Below the pieces are notes generated by a model. That model had not been told where the DNA came from. It did no database searches and worked only from the letters and a program-made list of their open reading frames with translations. Below are positions 1-8,724 of a DNA stretch of 64,000 nt, in pieces. The DNA is from Oxalobacteraceae bacterium UBA4003 (GTDB lineage: Bacteria > Pseudomonadota > Gammaproteobacteria > Burkholderiales > Burkholderiaceae_D). The position numbers and the translations under genes were made by a program. The DNA is taken from assembly GCA_002384815.1 (NCBI GenBank), contig DGBN01000016.1, positions 27,999 through 91,998 on the forward strand, written 5' to 3'. Each line of letters opens with the position of its first letter. The stretch's first letter is position 1.

Positions 1-96
1 AATTCGCCTTGCGCTTCTTTTCTAATTGCTGACGGTGAAAAAATTACAGGCAGCCTATGGGTAATGTCACGAGTTGCCCGTATTGTTCTTCGGGCG

Positions 97-1779
97 TTAG
101 AACTGTTCCCAGTCATCACCAAGCTGTTCCGCGGCAAGGCGAGGGCGCGGTTCTGGAATTGCCGGTTTTTTTGCAGAGCGTGTTGGCGCAATAGCGACCT
201 GTTTTTTTGGGATGGTAGCGATAGCTGCTTGTCTTGAGGCTGCCATGCCATCGAGCTTGAACACATCGACAGTGCGCTCCAGTTTGCTTGCCTGTTCTTT
301 CAGTGACGCGGCAGCGGCGGCGGCTTGTTCTACCAAGGCTGCATTTTGTTGTGTGACCTGATCCATCTGCACGATGGCTTCATTGACCTGTTCAATACCG
401 CTACTTTGCTCACGGCTGGCGGCGGCGATTTCGGTTACGATGTCTGTCACGCGTTTGACACTGCTGACGACCTCTGTCATCGTCGCTCCGGCTTGTGCTA
501 CCAGCTTGCTGCCGACGTCGACTCTGCCGACTGAATCATCGATGAGTAACTTGATTTCTTTTGCGGCTGCAGCGGAGCGTTGTGCCAGATTGCGCACTTC
601 GGTTGCGACGACGGCAAAGCCGCGTCCCTGTTCGCCGGCACGTGCTGCCTCGACTGCTGCATTCAATGCCAGGATGTTGGTTTGAAATGCGATGCCATCA
701 ATGACGCCGATGATGTCGGCAATTTTTCTGGCGGATTCGTTAATGCCATTCATTGTCTTTACAACTTGCCCGACCACTGCACCGCCTTTGATGGCAACTT
801 CGGATGCGGATAATGACAGGGTGTTGGCTTGCCGTGCGTTCTCGGCATTTTGCTTGACGGTGGAGGTGAGTTCTTCCATCGACGAAGCGGTTTCTTCCAG
901 CGAACTGGCCTGTTCTTCGGTGCGGCTGGAAAGATCAAGATTGCCGCTGGCGATTTCGTCGGATGCAATGGCGATGGTGCTAGTGCCGTTGCGCACTTCG
1001 CTGACGATGCCGACCAGACTTTGATTCATGTCTTTGAGTGCTTGCAGCAGCTGGCCGGTTTCATCCTTGCTGGTGACGTTGATGTGGCTGGTCAGGTCGC
1101 CTGCAGCCACGGTTTTTGCAACGGTTACTGCCTGATTCAATGGGCGGGTAATGGCGCGGGTGATCAGGAAGCCCAGCGTAATGCTCAACAATAGAGCAAT
1201 GCCGGTGACGCCGAGAATAATCATCTCTGACTGAGTAGCGGTTTTATCCGCTTCTGTGCTTTTGGCTTCGACGGTGTCTTGTACCGATTTAACGATCAGG
1301 TCCATGTCAGCAACGATTTGCCGGCGGAGCGGGCTGCATTCTGTGACCAGGAATATTCCGAACTCCTCCATCCTTCCAGAGTTGCGATATGTGCGCGGCC
1401 GGTTCAATTCCTCTGCCATGGCCCGCAATCCCTTGCTGACTTTTTCAAAATCGACATTGCCCTTGAACAAGGGTTCCATCTTGTTCAAGGCATCCAGATA
1501 AATGGCTTTTTGCTGATCGAGGATATCCAGTTCTTTCTTTGCATCCGTATCGCTCGTAAATACGTATGCATTCCTTGCTGCCAGACCGGTCTGTCCCAGT
1601 GCTTCACGAGCGGTATATAGACGCTCCAGTTGTTCTGTACGGATGGAATTCTGTTCGTTAATTACGTCACCGATCTGGGTGATGCGCATCAATGAAAAAA
1701 GGGCGATTGCTAAAGTCAGGAATACGGCGATGCCGAATCCGCCTCCGAGTTTAGTTCCTACTTTCATATTGGCGAACAT
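97..1779 (-). CDS. Methyl-accepting chemotaxis protein
   Basis: Membrane chemoreceptor that passes a periplasmic signal to the CheA/CheW array. From the chosen ATG it has 560 residues. There is a membrane helix at about residues 12-31, a periplasmic four-helix-type sensor of about 150 residues, a second helix at about 186-207, a HAMP domain, and a long cytoplasmic coiled coil. The signalling tip, with GIAFQTNILALNAAVEAARAG, lies near residues 362-382. The C-terminus is a flexible Pro/Ala/Lys-rich linker ending DDWEQF, which resembles the CheR/CheB-tethering pentapeptide (NWETF). The start at 1779 is preferred over longer readings because AGGGG lies 6 nt upstream and the hydrophobic helix follows at once. 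The ligand cannot be told. No other che gene is nearby, so this is an orphan receptor. Confidence 0.95.
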   Translation of the reverse strand: MFANMKVGTKLGGGFGIAVFLTLAIALFSLMRITQIGDVINEQNSIRTEQLERLYTAREALGQTGLAARNAYVFTSDTDAKKELDILDQQKAIYLDALNKMEPLFKGNVDFEKVSKGLRAMAEELNRPRTYRNSGRMEEFGIFLVTECSPLRRQIVADMDLIVKSVQDTVEAKSTEADKTATQSEMIILGVTGIALLLSITLGFLITRAITRPLNQAVTVAKTVAAGDLTSHINVTSKDETGQLLQALKDMNQSLVGIVSEVRNGTSTIAIASDEIASGNLDLSSRTEEQASSLEETASSMEELTSTVKQNAENARQANTLSLSASEVAIKGGAVVGQVVKTMNGINESARKIADIIGVIDGIAFQTNILALNAAVEAARAGEQGRGFAVVATEVRNLAQRSAAAAKEIKLLIDDSVGRVDVGSKLVAQAGATMTEVVSSVKRVTDIVTEIAAASREQSSGIEQVNEAIVQMDQVTQQNAALVEQAAAAAASLKEQASKLERTVDVFKLDGMAASRQAAIATIPKKQVAIAPTRSAKKPAIPEPRPRLAAEQLGDDWEQF

Positions 1780-2178
1780 TTGAATCCCCTTAGACTGTAG
1801 GTAAAAATATGCCGCGACAAGCTGCCTGAACGAGCTGATTCGGCGCCTTTGTTTCTTTTGGGAAACTACGTCTAACGTTACCACTTTGTTGGCGGAGAAG
1901 TTTTCTATTTCATGAAATTTTTCAATTATTCACAATCATTACTGGTGAGCCTTTTCTATTGAATACTCATCCCTATCGCTGGCTTAAAGACGGAACTTGA
2001 AATGGCTGGGAGTGTGCGCATCGAGATGTATTTATATACGGACTGATGGGCGCATCAATGCGATAGGGAGCATGTTGCCGCAGGCTATTTTGAGCAGCCC
2101 TTACGCAAGTACACAAACGCAAAAATGCGAGTACGCTGAAACGGTTGGCACAATTTCAAGTAACGGCGAGGAGTCATC
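1780..2178. other. Non-coding region upstream of the chemoreceptor
   Basis: About 400 bases separate the chemoreceptor (minus strand) from a small plus-strand gene. The short frames here lack ribosome sites and convincing protein character. It is AT-rich around 1885-1960 and should hold the promoters of both neighbours. Apart from the possible sigma-28 element, no repeat, RNA or strong hairpin stands out. Confidence 0.5.
1970..2004 (-). promoter_or_regulatory. Possible sigma-28 type promoter for the chemoreceptor
   Basis: On the minus strand TCAAGTTC is followed after 12 bases by AGCGATAG. The flagellar sigma-28 consensus is TAAAGTTT-N11-GCCGATAA, so the match is 6/8 and 5/8 with a spacer one base too long. 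It lies about 190 bases upstream of the receptor start. Chemoreceptor genes commonly use this sigma factor, but the match is weak. Confidence 0.25.
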
Positions 2179-2406
2179 ATGAGCCACACAGATGTTGAGC
2201 AGCATCACGGTTATTCTGTCCACGGCACCAGCGAAAAGCACGACAGCGGCAAGTGGGTGGGAAGTTTTCATATCGCGCAACACGGTATTCCCAGGATCAG
2301 CATCAGTGTGATCGATGCAATATTCGATTCTTCCGAGGAGTCGGCCTTACACGCGTTGCGGCAGGGGCGCTTGTACATGGACAGGAAACTGGTCGGTAAC
2401 CAATAG
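2179..2406 (+). CDS. Small hypothetical protein
   Basis: A 75-residue soluble protein. The ATG is preceded by GAGGAG five bases upstream, which supports it as a real gene. The core (GKWVGSFHIAQHGIPRISIS, then a polar stretch with SSEESALHALRQGRLYMDRK) looks like the small beta-beta-alpha proteins common in Burkholderiales, in which a short sheet is followed by a helix with a GR-x-Y/F-I/M-D ending. I cannot name a function. It stands alone, 160 bases ahead of the toxin-antitoxin pair. Confidence 0.6.
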   Translation: MSHTDVEQHHGYSVHGTSEKHDSGKWVGSFHIAQHGIPRISISVIDAIFDSSEESALHALRQGRLYMDRKLVGNQ

Positions 2407-2517
2407 CGCGAACTGACGACAGCCAGTTACGCATGATGCCGGGCAGTTTGGAGGGGCAAATGCTTCTGAGGATGCGTACGAAAAGTCGTATGCAGTAGTG
2501 CTAATGAACATTCATGC

Positions 2518-2555
2518 TTGAATTTCCTTAAATGGAGTATATTATGTCCATAAAC
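2518..2555 (+). promoter_or_regulatory. Promoter and inverted-repeat operator of the antitoxin-toxin pair
   Basis: TTGAAT (2518-2523) and TATTAT (2540-2545) are separated by 16 bases. An inverted repeat, ATGGA (2532-2536) and TCCAT (2547-2551) with a 10-base spacer, straddles the -10 box, the position expected for an autorepressor. A GGAGG ribosome site (2556-2560) follows 5 bases before the antitoxin ATG. That the antitoxin (or the complex) binds here is inferred from position and family habit. Confidence 0.55.
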
Positions 2556-2565
2556 GGAGGAAATT

Positions 2566-3003
2566 ATGAGTGCCGCTTACACCTATCCAAAAAGCCGCTT
2601 TGAACCGGCCGGGCTGGTTGACTTGAATGTGAAGTCGGAGCGGGAACGTTTGTCCCGTTCCGCGCTGAAGGGATTCTTTCGCCTTGCAGTAGCCTGGAAA
2701 GTGCGCGATGAAGATGCGCGTGAACTGTTGGGCGGGCTATCGAGCAGTGCGTTCTATGAATGGAAAAAGAATCCGGAGCGTGTGCTTGAAATCGATCGCA
2801 TTACCCGTATTTCATATCTGATCGGAATCTACAAGGCTTTGCACATCCTGTACGGCGACAAGCTGGCTGATGAATGGGTGAGCCTGAGCAACAAGAATGT
2901 TATTTTTTCCGGCCAGGCACCGCTGGCTTATATGCAGGCGGGCGGTTTGCTGGCGATGCAGACCGTGCGGAAATTGCTCGATGCCCGTCGTGGTGGATTG
3001 TAA
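2566..3003 (+). CDS. MbcA/ParS/Xre-family antitoxin
   Basis: A 145-residue antitoxin of the Xre/MbcA/ParS group. Residues about 30-80 form the Xre-like helix-turn-helix part (SALKGFFRLAVAW, then ARELLGGLSSSAFYEWKK). The C-terminal half is the toxin-binding (DUF2384-type) domain, with the usual ISYLIGIYKALHILYG and the closing PLAYMQAGGLLAMQTVRKLLDA. In this family the C-terminal helices plug the active site of the RES toxin. The stop codon overlaps the toxin start by one base (TAATG), so the two are translationally coupled. It probably represses its own promoter through the inverted repeat on the -10 box. Confidence 0.9.
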   Translation: MSAAYTYPKSRFEPAGLVDLNVKSERERLSRSALKGFFRLAVAWKVRDEDARELLGGLSSSAFYEWKKNPERVLEIDRITRISYLIGIYKALHILYGDKLADEWVSLSNKNVIFSGQAPLAYMQAGGLLAMQTVRKLLDARRGGL

Positions 3004-3692
3004 TGGCAGCTGATCTGCAGATAGTGCCGTTGCGGCAGTTCGATACCTGCCGGCTGATTCCATCGCGCTTTGTCGATAGCGAGGATTCGGTACTGCTTCC
3101 CTTGTCCGACAGTGATGCTCATCTGGCCGATATCTTTGAACTCGATAATGCAACGAATCAAAGGCTGATTGCCGAACACGGACGTACAAGTGGCATCGGC
3201 GTGGACGAACTGGTATTCGGCGTGCCAAATTTCCGCATCATCAACGCTGCATTTTCGTATGCGCGGCCGGAAGGCAGTCGCTTCAATAGCGATGAGCGTG
3301 GCGCCTGGTATTGCGGTTTCGATATCGAGACTGCGCTCGATGAGATCATTTTCCACAAGACGGTGGAATATCACGAGATCGATTGTTTCGACGATAGCGT
3401 GCGTTACCAGAATCTGCTGGCGGATTTCAACAGCGGGTTCCATGATCTGCGCGGTTCAAGGCGTCATGCAAAATGTCTGGCTGCGGACAGCTATGTCGCG
3501 TCACAAAAACTGGCAGTGCAATTGCTGGAAGAGGGTTCGCTTGGAGTGATTTATCCCAGCGTCCGGCATGCCGGCGGGACCAACCTGGCCTGTTTTCGTC
3601 CCGCGCTGGTAGGGAATGTGCGGCGTGGCATGGCGTATGAGCTCACCTGGTCCGGCACGCAGCATCCCGAGGTTCGGGCCATCGCCGTTTGA
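3003..3692 (+). CDS. RES-domain toxin (NAD+-consuming family)
   Basis: A 229-residue RES-domain protein. Characterised members (MbcT, ParT, Res) degrade NAD+ or ADP-ribosylate a target when freed from the antitoxin. The core motif is visible: GSRFNSDERGAWY, then ETALDEIIFHKTVEY, and near the end GVIYPSVRHAGGTNLACFRP, which supply the Arg, Glu and Ser that name the family. The start at 3003 is chosen because it overlaps the antitoxin stop; an in-frame extension back to 2874 would lie inside the antitoxin gene. The protein looks full length and intact. Its cellular target is not visible from sequence. Confidence 0.88.
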   Translation: MAADLQIVPLRQFDTCRLIPSRFVDSEDSVLLPLSDSDAHLADIFELDNATNQRLIAEHGRTSGIGVDELVFGVPNFRIINAAFSYARPEGSRFNSDERGAWYCGFDIETALDEIIFHKTVEYHEIDCFDDSVRYQNLLADFNSGFHDLRGSRRHAKCLAADSYVASQKLAVQLLEEGSLGVIYPSVRHAGGTNLACFRPALVGNVRRGMAYELTWSGTQHPEVRAIAV

Positions 3693-3716
3693 ATTTTTAG
3701 ATGCGCTGGCGCGTGT

Positions 3717-4001
3717 TCAATCTTCCGGTTTGATGGCCCTGGCAATACTCTCTTTATTCAACACCGTGCCCCAGGATGCGATGCGATAGATGTCGCCGAA
3801 CTTATGAATGACCATGCCGTATTGCTCGCGCAACTTGTTGACTTCACTGTCTATCGTGCTCTTGTCGATACCGGTCAGATCATCGATCGCGGTAGCGGTC
3901 GGGTGCTCCAGCAAATCGATTGCGGAAGCGAGCACAAATAATCTGCGGGCGTCGCCGTGAGGATACTGCGGTACGCCGAACTGGTTCTTGTGGAATGTCA
4001 T
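3717..4001 (-). CDS. Putative winged-helix DNA-binding protein, unrecognised
   Basis: A 94-residue protein, second gene of a two-gene minus-strand unit. The start at 4001 has AGGGAAAG just upstream and lies 16 bases after the stop of the gene before it; a longer in-frame reading is Arg/Lys-rich and runs into that gene. Residues about 18-75 (ARRLFVLASAIDLLEH, then TAIDDLTGIDKSTIDSEVNKL, then HKFGDIYRIASWG) have the helix-helix-recognition-helix-wing pattern of a MarR/ArsR-size winged helix. No ligand- or metal-binding motif is seen. I do not recognise the family. It may regulate the pair. Confidence 0.55.
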   Translation of the reverse strand: MTFHKNQFGVPQYPHGDARRLFVLASAIDLLEHPTATAIDDLTGIDKSTIDSEVNKLREQYGMVIHKFGDIYRIASWGTVLNKESIARAIKPED

Positions 4002-4017
4002 TCGCTTTCCCTTCCTG

Positions 4018-4695
4018 CTATTTTTTATCACCTGCCTTGCGAAACATCTTGCTGACCCAGTTTTCCTTCGACGTTGATTTTTCCTGGGGCAGGAATTTTG
4101 CCTTGAATTCAGCCGCCTTTTTATTTGCAACGACGCGCGTCATGATGTCGAGATTAACCAGCATCGCGATACCGCCTTCGATCCGGCCAAGTGCGCGTTC
4201 CTCATTCAGATTGTCTTCGGCTTTTTCAGTGCGGGAGACCAGCTGGCTGAAGGCTTCGCTGATCGCGCCATAGGCACGATTGGTAATGCCGATCTGTGCT
4301 GCATCAGCAATTTCCTTCGCATCTTTTTGGTAGTGCTCAAACAAATCCTGCAGACGTTTTACGTAGGGTGTTGTCAGCTTCAAGTCTTTTACTATGGCAC
4401 TGGCGAGCAGGGCGGCAGACATCTCTGCCTTTACAGCCGATTTCGGATAACACGCCAATCCGTAACCATGTTTGTGCAGGCGTGTCATCATGTGCTCAAT
4501 TGCGTTGAATGAGTAAATGTCATTGAGTCCGGATGCCGACGCATCGGTTTGGGGCGTGGTGGAAATTCTGGCAAGCAGCCAGTCATCGAAGTTGGGTGGC
4601 AATGCACCTGATGGACTGGCATCCACTGTCTGCTGAAAACTGTTCAACAAATTCTGATGTGCGTCGGGCGAGACTGAAATGCTGATTTGAGGCAT
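4018..4695 (-). CDS. Hypothetical protein, unrecognised
   Basis: A 225-residue soluble protein that I do not recognise. The N-terminal 45 residues (MPQISISVSPDAHQNLLNSF) read like a short beta strand plus helix. The middle (about 80-185) is almost all helical with heptad-like stretches (KRLQDLFEHYQKDAKEIADA; SQLVSRTEKAEDNLNEERA), and the tail is basic. There is no signal peptide or membrane helix. A TTG start 48 bases upstream is possible, but the ATG at 4695 has a GGA nine bases ahead and a more natural N-terminus. It precedes the winged-helix gene by 16 bases, so they form one operon. The adjacent toxin-antitoxin pair suggests an accessory locus. Confidence 0.6.
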   Translation of the reverse strand: MPQISISVSPDAHQNLLNSFQQTVDASPSGALPPNFDDWLLARISTTPQTDASASGLNDIYSFNAIEHMMTRLHKHGYGLACYPKSAVKAEMSAALLASAIVKDLKLTTPYVKRLQDLFEHYQKDAKEIADAAQIGITNRAYGAISEAFSQLVSRTEKAEDNLNEERALGRIEGGIAMLVNLDIMTRVVANKKAAEFKAKFLPQEKSTSKENWVSKMFRKAGDKK

Positions 4696-4979
4696 ACCTT
4701 GTTTTCCATTTCTATCCAATGAATCCACGGTGTTGCATGACAACTGTCTTTGCGTTTTTCTCTATCGTCCTTCTCTGAAAATTGGCGATTAGCCGCTTCA
4801 CTATAATACTGACCGGGACATCTGACAAAAATTTCATTTCCCTTGTGTTAACTATTCAGTGCCACCTGCCGTTCCGGATTTCAGTGAAATCTCATGTATA
4901 TGCGTCAGGGGTACTTCCTGGCGCAGTTACATGAAATAATGTGTCGGATTACGCTACGGAAAAACCAAGGGAAATAATA

Positions 4980-5993
4980 ATGAATGCTGCATTGATTGAT
5001 GTCGTGAAAAATATGCCGAAGGCAGAATTGCACATTCATATCGAGGGTTCGCTCGAGCCCGAATTGATCTTTGCATTGGCACAACGCAATGCGATCACCT
5101 TGAATTATCCATCAATAGAGGCCTTGCGTGCAGCCTATGCATTTACCGATCTGCAATCCTTTCTCGATATTTATTACGCAGGCGCTAGCGTCTTGCAGAA
5201 CGAACAGGATTTTTACGATATGACCTGGGCGTATCTAGAGCGTGCCCATGCCGATAATGTGTTGCACACGGAATTGTTCTTCGATCCGCAAACGCATACT
5301 ACGCGCGATGTGGAATTCGGCGTCGTCGTGAACGGCATACAACGCGCTTTGCGCGATGCGCATACAGAATGGAGGATGACCGGAGGCTTGATCATGTGCT
5401 TCTTGCGTCACCTGTCGGAGGAGGAGGCATTTCAGACCCTGGAGCAGGCTTTGCCTTACCGTGAACATATCATCGGGATTGGACTGGATTCTTCCGAACG
5501 TGGTCACCCACCCGAAAAATTTGCGCGTGTGTTCGCACGCTGCAAGGAGCTGGGTTTTCATCTGGTGGCGCATGCCGGAGAGGAAGGTCCGCCGGCCTAC
5601 ATTGAAACCGCGCTCGATTTGTTGCAGGTAGAACGCATCGATCATGGTGTGCGTTGCATAGAAGATCCGGTGTTAATGCAGCGTCTGGTCAGTACAGCTA
5701 TGCCGCTGACAGTCTGCCCTTTGTCGAATATCAAGTTATGCGTGTTTGAAAAAATGTCGCAGCACAATCTGTTGTCCTTGCTAGATGCAGGGCTGATGGT
5801 TACCGTCAACTCCGACGACCCTGCCTATTTTGGTGGCTATATGAATGAAAATTTTGTCGCAATTGTCGAAGCCTTGCCTTTGCAGCGACATCATGCGCAA
5901 CAGCTTGCACGTAACAGTTTTACTTCTTCCTTCATTGATGCCGATAGCAAACAGAAATATTTGGCACAGGTCGATGCATTCTTTGTGCATTGA
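4980..5993 (+). CDS. Adenine/adenosine deaminase family protein
   Basis: A 337-residue cytoplasmic zinc hydrolase of the adenosine deaminase superfamily (purine salvage). Visible site residues are the metal pair in ELHIHIEGS, the catalytic HAGEEGP, the next histidine in RIDHGVRC, and the metal-site aspartates in TVNSDDPAYFGG. GLDSSERGHPPEKF resembles the segment that marks the adenine-specific branch (yeast Aah1/ADE type) rather than classical adenosine deaminase. I therefore favour adenine to hypoxanthine, with adenosine deamination as the alternative. The start at 4980 follows GGGAAA with suitable spacing. A TATAAT at 4803-4808 may belong to its promoter. It stands alone. Confidence 0.85.
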   Translation: MNAALIDVVKNMPKAELHIHIEGSLEPELIFALAQRNAITLNYPSIEALRAAYAFTDLQSFLDIYYAGASVLQNEQDFYDMTWAYLERAHADNVLHTELFFDPQTHTTRDVEFGVVVNGIQRALRDAHTEWRMTGGLIMCFLRHLSEEEAFQTLEQALPYREHIIGIGLDSSERGHPPEKFARVFARCKELGFHLVAHAGEEGPPAYIETALDLLQVERIDHGVRCIEDPVLMQRLVSTAMPLTVCPLSNIKLCVFEKMSQHNLLSLLDAGLMVTVNSDDPAYFGGYMNENFVAIVEALPLQRHHAQQLARNSFTSSFIDADSKQKYLAQVDAFFVH

Positions 5994-6178
5994 GTCTTGT
6001 ATTGAAGCAGAAGAGTTGCGGGATTTTTCCGGCATCGGCGGTTTGTGCATTTTTACGCTAGTCTTGCACAGGTTTGCAATCGCAAATCCTGTTTTCCATA
6101 TTACTGCCGGGTGTGTCGTGTCAGATTTTTGTCATTATTTGGCCGCTGAACCAGCATATCCAGAAAGCGAATGACTTG

Positions 6179-8680
6179 ATGTTTGTTCAATCTTTTCGTA
6201 TGACGCAGCGCGACTGGCGCGCGGGCGAGCTGCGCTTCCTGCTGGTGGCCTTAATTGTGGCGGTCGCCGCACTGTCGTCAGTCAGTTTTTTTGTCGATCG
6301 CATGCGTACCGGTTTGAATCGCGATGCACATCAGATGCTGGGTGCCGATCTGCTGATACGTACAGATGAGAAAATTACGCCGGAATGGAAAGCGGAAGCC
6401 GAAAAACGCGGTTTGCAACTGGCAGAAACCGTGGTTTTCCCAAGCATGGCCATTACAGGTGAGGGTGAGCAGGCAATTTCCAAACTGGCATCGATCAAGG
6501 CTGTGACTCCCGGCTATCCATTGCGCGGCAGTGTAAAAGTAGCGGCACGGATAAACGACGATGGTATCGCCGCCACGTCTATTCCCGATTCGGGCACGGT
6601 GTGGGTTGATGCCGGCATTCTGAGCAGTCTGAATATTGCAATCGGCAATTCACTTAAACTCGGCGACAAGATTTTTACCATCGCCAGAGTTATTGCCAAT
6701 GAGCCGGATCGCGGTGCGGGTTTCATGAACTTTGCGCCACGCGTAATGCTGTCCGCCAGCGATGTTGCAGCGACCGGTCTGATACAGCCCGGCTCGCGTG
6801 TCACCTATCGTTTACTGGTTGCGGGAAAACCGGCCGACGTTGATAAATTCGATCAATGGGTGCAGGACAAAATCGAGACTGGGAATCTGAAAGGCGTGCG
6901 CACCGAATCGCTGGAATCCGGCCAGCCGCAAATGCGCGCAACGCTGCAACGCGCGGAAGAATTTCTGTCCCTGGTTGGCCTGCTGTCGGCAATGTTGGCG
7001 GCAGTTGCTGTGGCGATGGCGGCGCGACGCTTCATGCTGCGCCACGTCGATGCATGCGCAATGCTGCGTTGCCTTGGCATGACACAGAATCAGGTGACAT
7101 CGCTGTATCTGATCGAATTTCTGATGGTAGGTCTGATCGGCAGTGCCATCGGCGCTGCCGTCGGTTTCGCTGCACATTTCGTGTTGATCGAATGGCTGGG
7201 GCGTCTGATCACGAATGACTTGCCAGCGGCATCCATCCTGCCCGCGGTACAGGGCGTGGCGACCGGTTTGCTGCTGTTGATCGGTTTTGCACTGCCGCCT
7301 ATCCTGCAGTTGCGTAATGTGCCACATAACCGCGTGATTCGACGCGAACAGGATATGCCGCAACCGATCACCATAGCTACCTATGTGCTCGGGCTGCTCA
7401 CATTCATCGGCCTGTTGTTGTGGCAGGCGGGAAATATCAAACTCGGCTTGCTGACGGCAGCGGGTTTTGTCGGTGGTCTTGCCGGGTTTGCTCTGATCAG
7501 CTGGCTGGCGTTGAAGTCGCTGCAATTCTTGCGCACTACCATCAACAATGCGAGCTGGCGTTTTGCCCTTACCGCCTTGCAGCGGCGTCCGGGTGCGACG
7601 ATAGTGCAAGTCGTTGCGCTGGCCCTCGGTCTGATGGCCTTGCTGCTGTTGACAGTGATTCGCGGTGATCTGGTTGATGCATGGCGTAGCGCGACACCGC
7701 CGGATGCACCGAATCGATTCGTCATCAATATTCAACCGGATCAAAAAGCGGAATTTGAAGCACGGCTCGTGCAAAACAAAATTGCCGACGCCGATCTGTT
7801 TCCGATGATACGCGGCCGTCTACTCGCGATTAACAACGTAGAAATCACAGGCGAAAGTTTTGTCGAAGACCGAGCCAAGCGCCTGGTCGATCGCGAATTC
7901 AACCTGTCGACGATGAGCGGGATTCCGGCATCGAATGAAATCACCGCAGGCCGCTGGTTCGACGACAGCAAACCGGAGGCATCAGTTGAAGCCGGATTGG
8001 CAGAAACGCTGGGCTTGAAGATAGGCGACACATTACAGTTCGAGATTGCCGGAGAAACTGTTGACGTGCCCATCACCAGTTTGCGCAAACTGGAGTGGGG
8101 ATCGATGAAAGTCAATTTCTTCGTTATCATCAACCCGGCCGCGATGAGGGACATGCCGCAGTCGTGGATCACATCCTTCCATCTGCCTGCAGGCAACACA
8201 GAGTTCGAGAATCAGCTGACGCGCGATTACCCGAACCTGACCGTGGTCGATATCGGTAGCGTGGTCAAGCAGATTCAGGATGTGATCGATCAAGTTGTTA
8301 CAGCCGTCGAATTCCTGTTCATGTTTACGCTCGCATCTGGTGTGCTGGTCTTGTATGCGGCGCTGGCCAGTTCACAGGATCAACGTACGCGTGAAGCAGG
8401 GCTGCTGCGTGCATTGGGTGCAACGCGCAAGCAATTATCGCAATCACAGTGGATAGAATTCGCGCTGGTGGGCGGTCTTGCAGGCTTGCTGGCGGCTGGC
8501 GGTGCGACGGCGGTCGGCTGGTCGCTCGCACATTTCGTATTCGATTTCGAATGGAATTTCAGCCCTGTGGTGTGGATCGCCGGTTTTGCGGTTGGTGCGG
8601 CATGCGCATTCATCGGCGGCTGGGTGGGCTTGCGCAATGTTCTGAATCAGCCGCCGTTGCAAACCTTGCGCGAAGCCTGA
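6179..8680 (+). CDS. FtsX/MacB-like ABC transporter permease (YbbP type)
   Basis: An 833-residue inner-membrane protein with a helix near residues 20-40 followed by a large periplasmic domain. A first FtsX block of four helices lies around residues 260-450 (LVGLLSAMLAAVAVAMAARR). A second periplasmic domain and a C-terminal FtsX block (FLFMFTLASGVLVLYAALAS, REAGLLRALGATRKQL) follow. This duplicated plan is that of YbbP, the permease usually paired with the ATPase YbbA. Neither neighbour here is an ATPase. The ATG at 6179 is used because upstream frames enter the deaminase spacer; its ribosome site is weak. The substrate is unknown; lipid or lipoprotein handling at the envelope is the usual suggestion. 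Confidence 0.85.
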   Translation: MFVQSFRMTQRDWRAGELRFLLVALIVAVAALSSVSFFVDRMRTGLNRDAHQMLGADLLIRTDEKITPEWKAEAEKRGLQLAETVVFPSMAITGEGEQAISKLASIKAVTPGYPLRGSVKVAARINDDGIAATSIPDSGTVWVDAGILSSLNIAIGNSLKLGDKIFTIARVIANEPDRGAGFMNFAPRVMLSASDVAATGLIQPGSRVTYRLLVAGKPADVDKFDQWVQDKIETGNLKGVRTESLESGQPQMRATLQRAEEFLSLVGLLSAMLAAVAVAMAARRFMLRHVDACAMLRCLGMTQNQVTSLYLIEFLMVGLIGSAIGAAVGFAAHFVLIEWLGRLITNDLPAASILPAVQGVATGLLLLIGFALPPILQLRNVPHNRVIRREQDMPQPITIATYVLGLLTFIGLLLWQAGNIKLGLLTAAGFVGGLAGFALISWLALKSLQFLRTTINNASWRFALTALQRRPGATIVQVVALALGLMALLLLTVIRGDLVDAWRSATPPDAPNRFVINIQPDQKAEFEARLVQNKIADADLFPMIRGRLLAINNVEITGESFVEDRAKRLVDREFNLSTMSGIPASNEITAGRWFDDSKPEASVEAGLAETLGLKIGDTLQFEIAGETVDVPITSLRKLEWGSMKVNFFVIINPAAMRDMPQSWITSFHLPAGNTEFENQLTRDYPNLTVVDIGSVVKQIQDVIDQVVTAVEFLFMFTLASGVLVLYAALASSQDQRTREAGLLRALGATRKQLSQSQWIEFALVGGLAGLLAAGGATAVGWSLAHFVFDFEWNFSPVVWIAGFAVGAACAFIGGWVGLRNVLNQPPLQTLREA

Positions 8681-8724
8681 TTTCTTTTTCCCGGCAATTC
8701 TTTGATGCATTGGCGAGATTGAAA

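Noticed and set aside
2101..2283. Short minus-strand frame before the small hypothetical gene
   Set aside because: No ribosome site, and it overlaps a plus-strand gene with a good one.
2874..3002. N-terminal extension of the RES toxin
   Set aside because: The extra 43 codons overlap the antitoxin gene in another frame and lack family sequence; the TAATG overlap gives the natural start.
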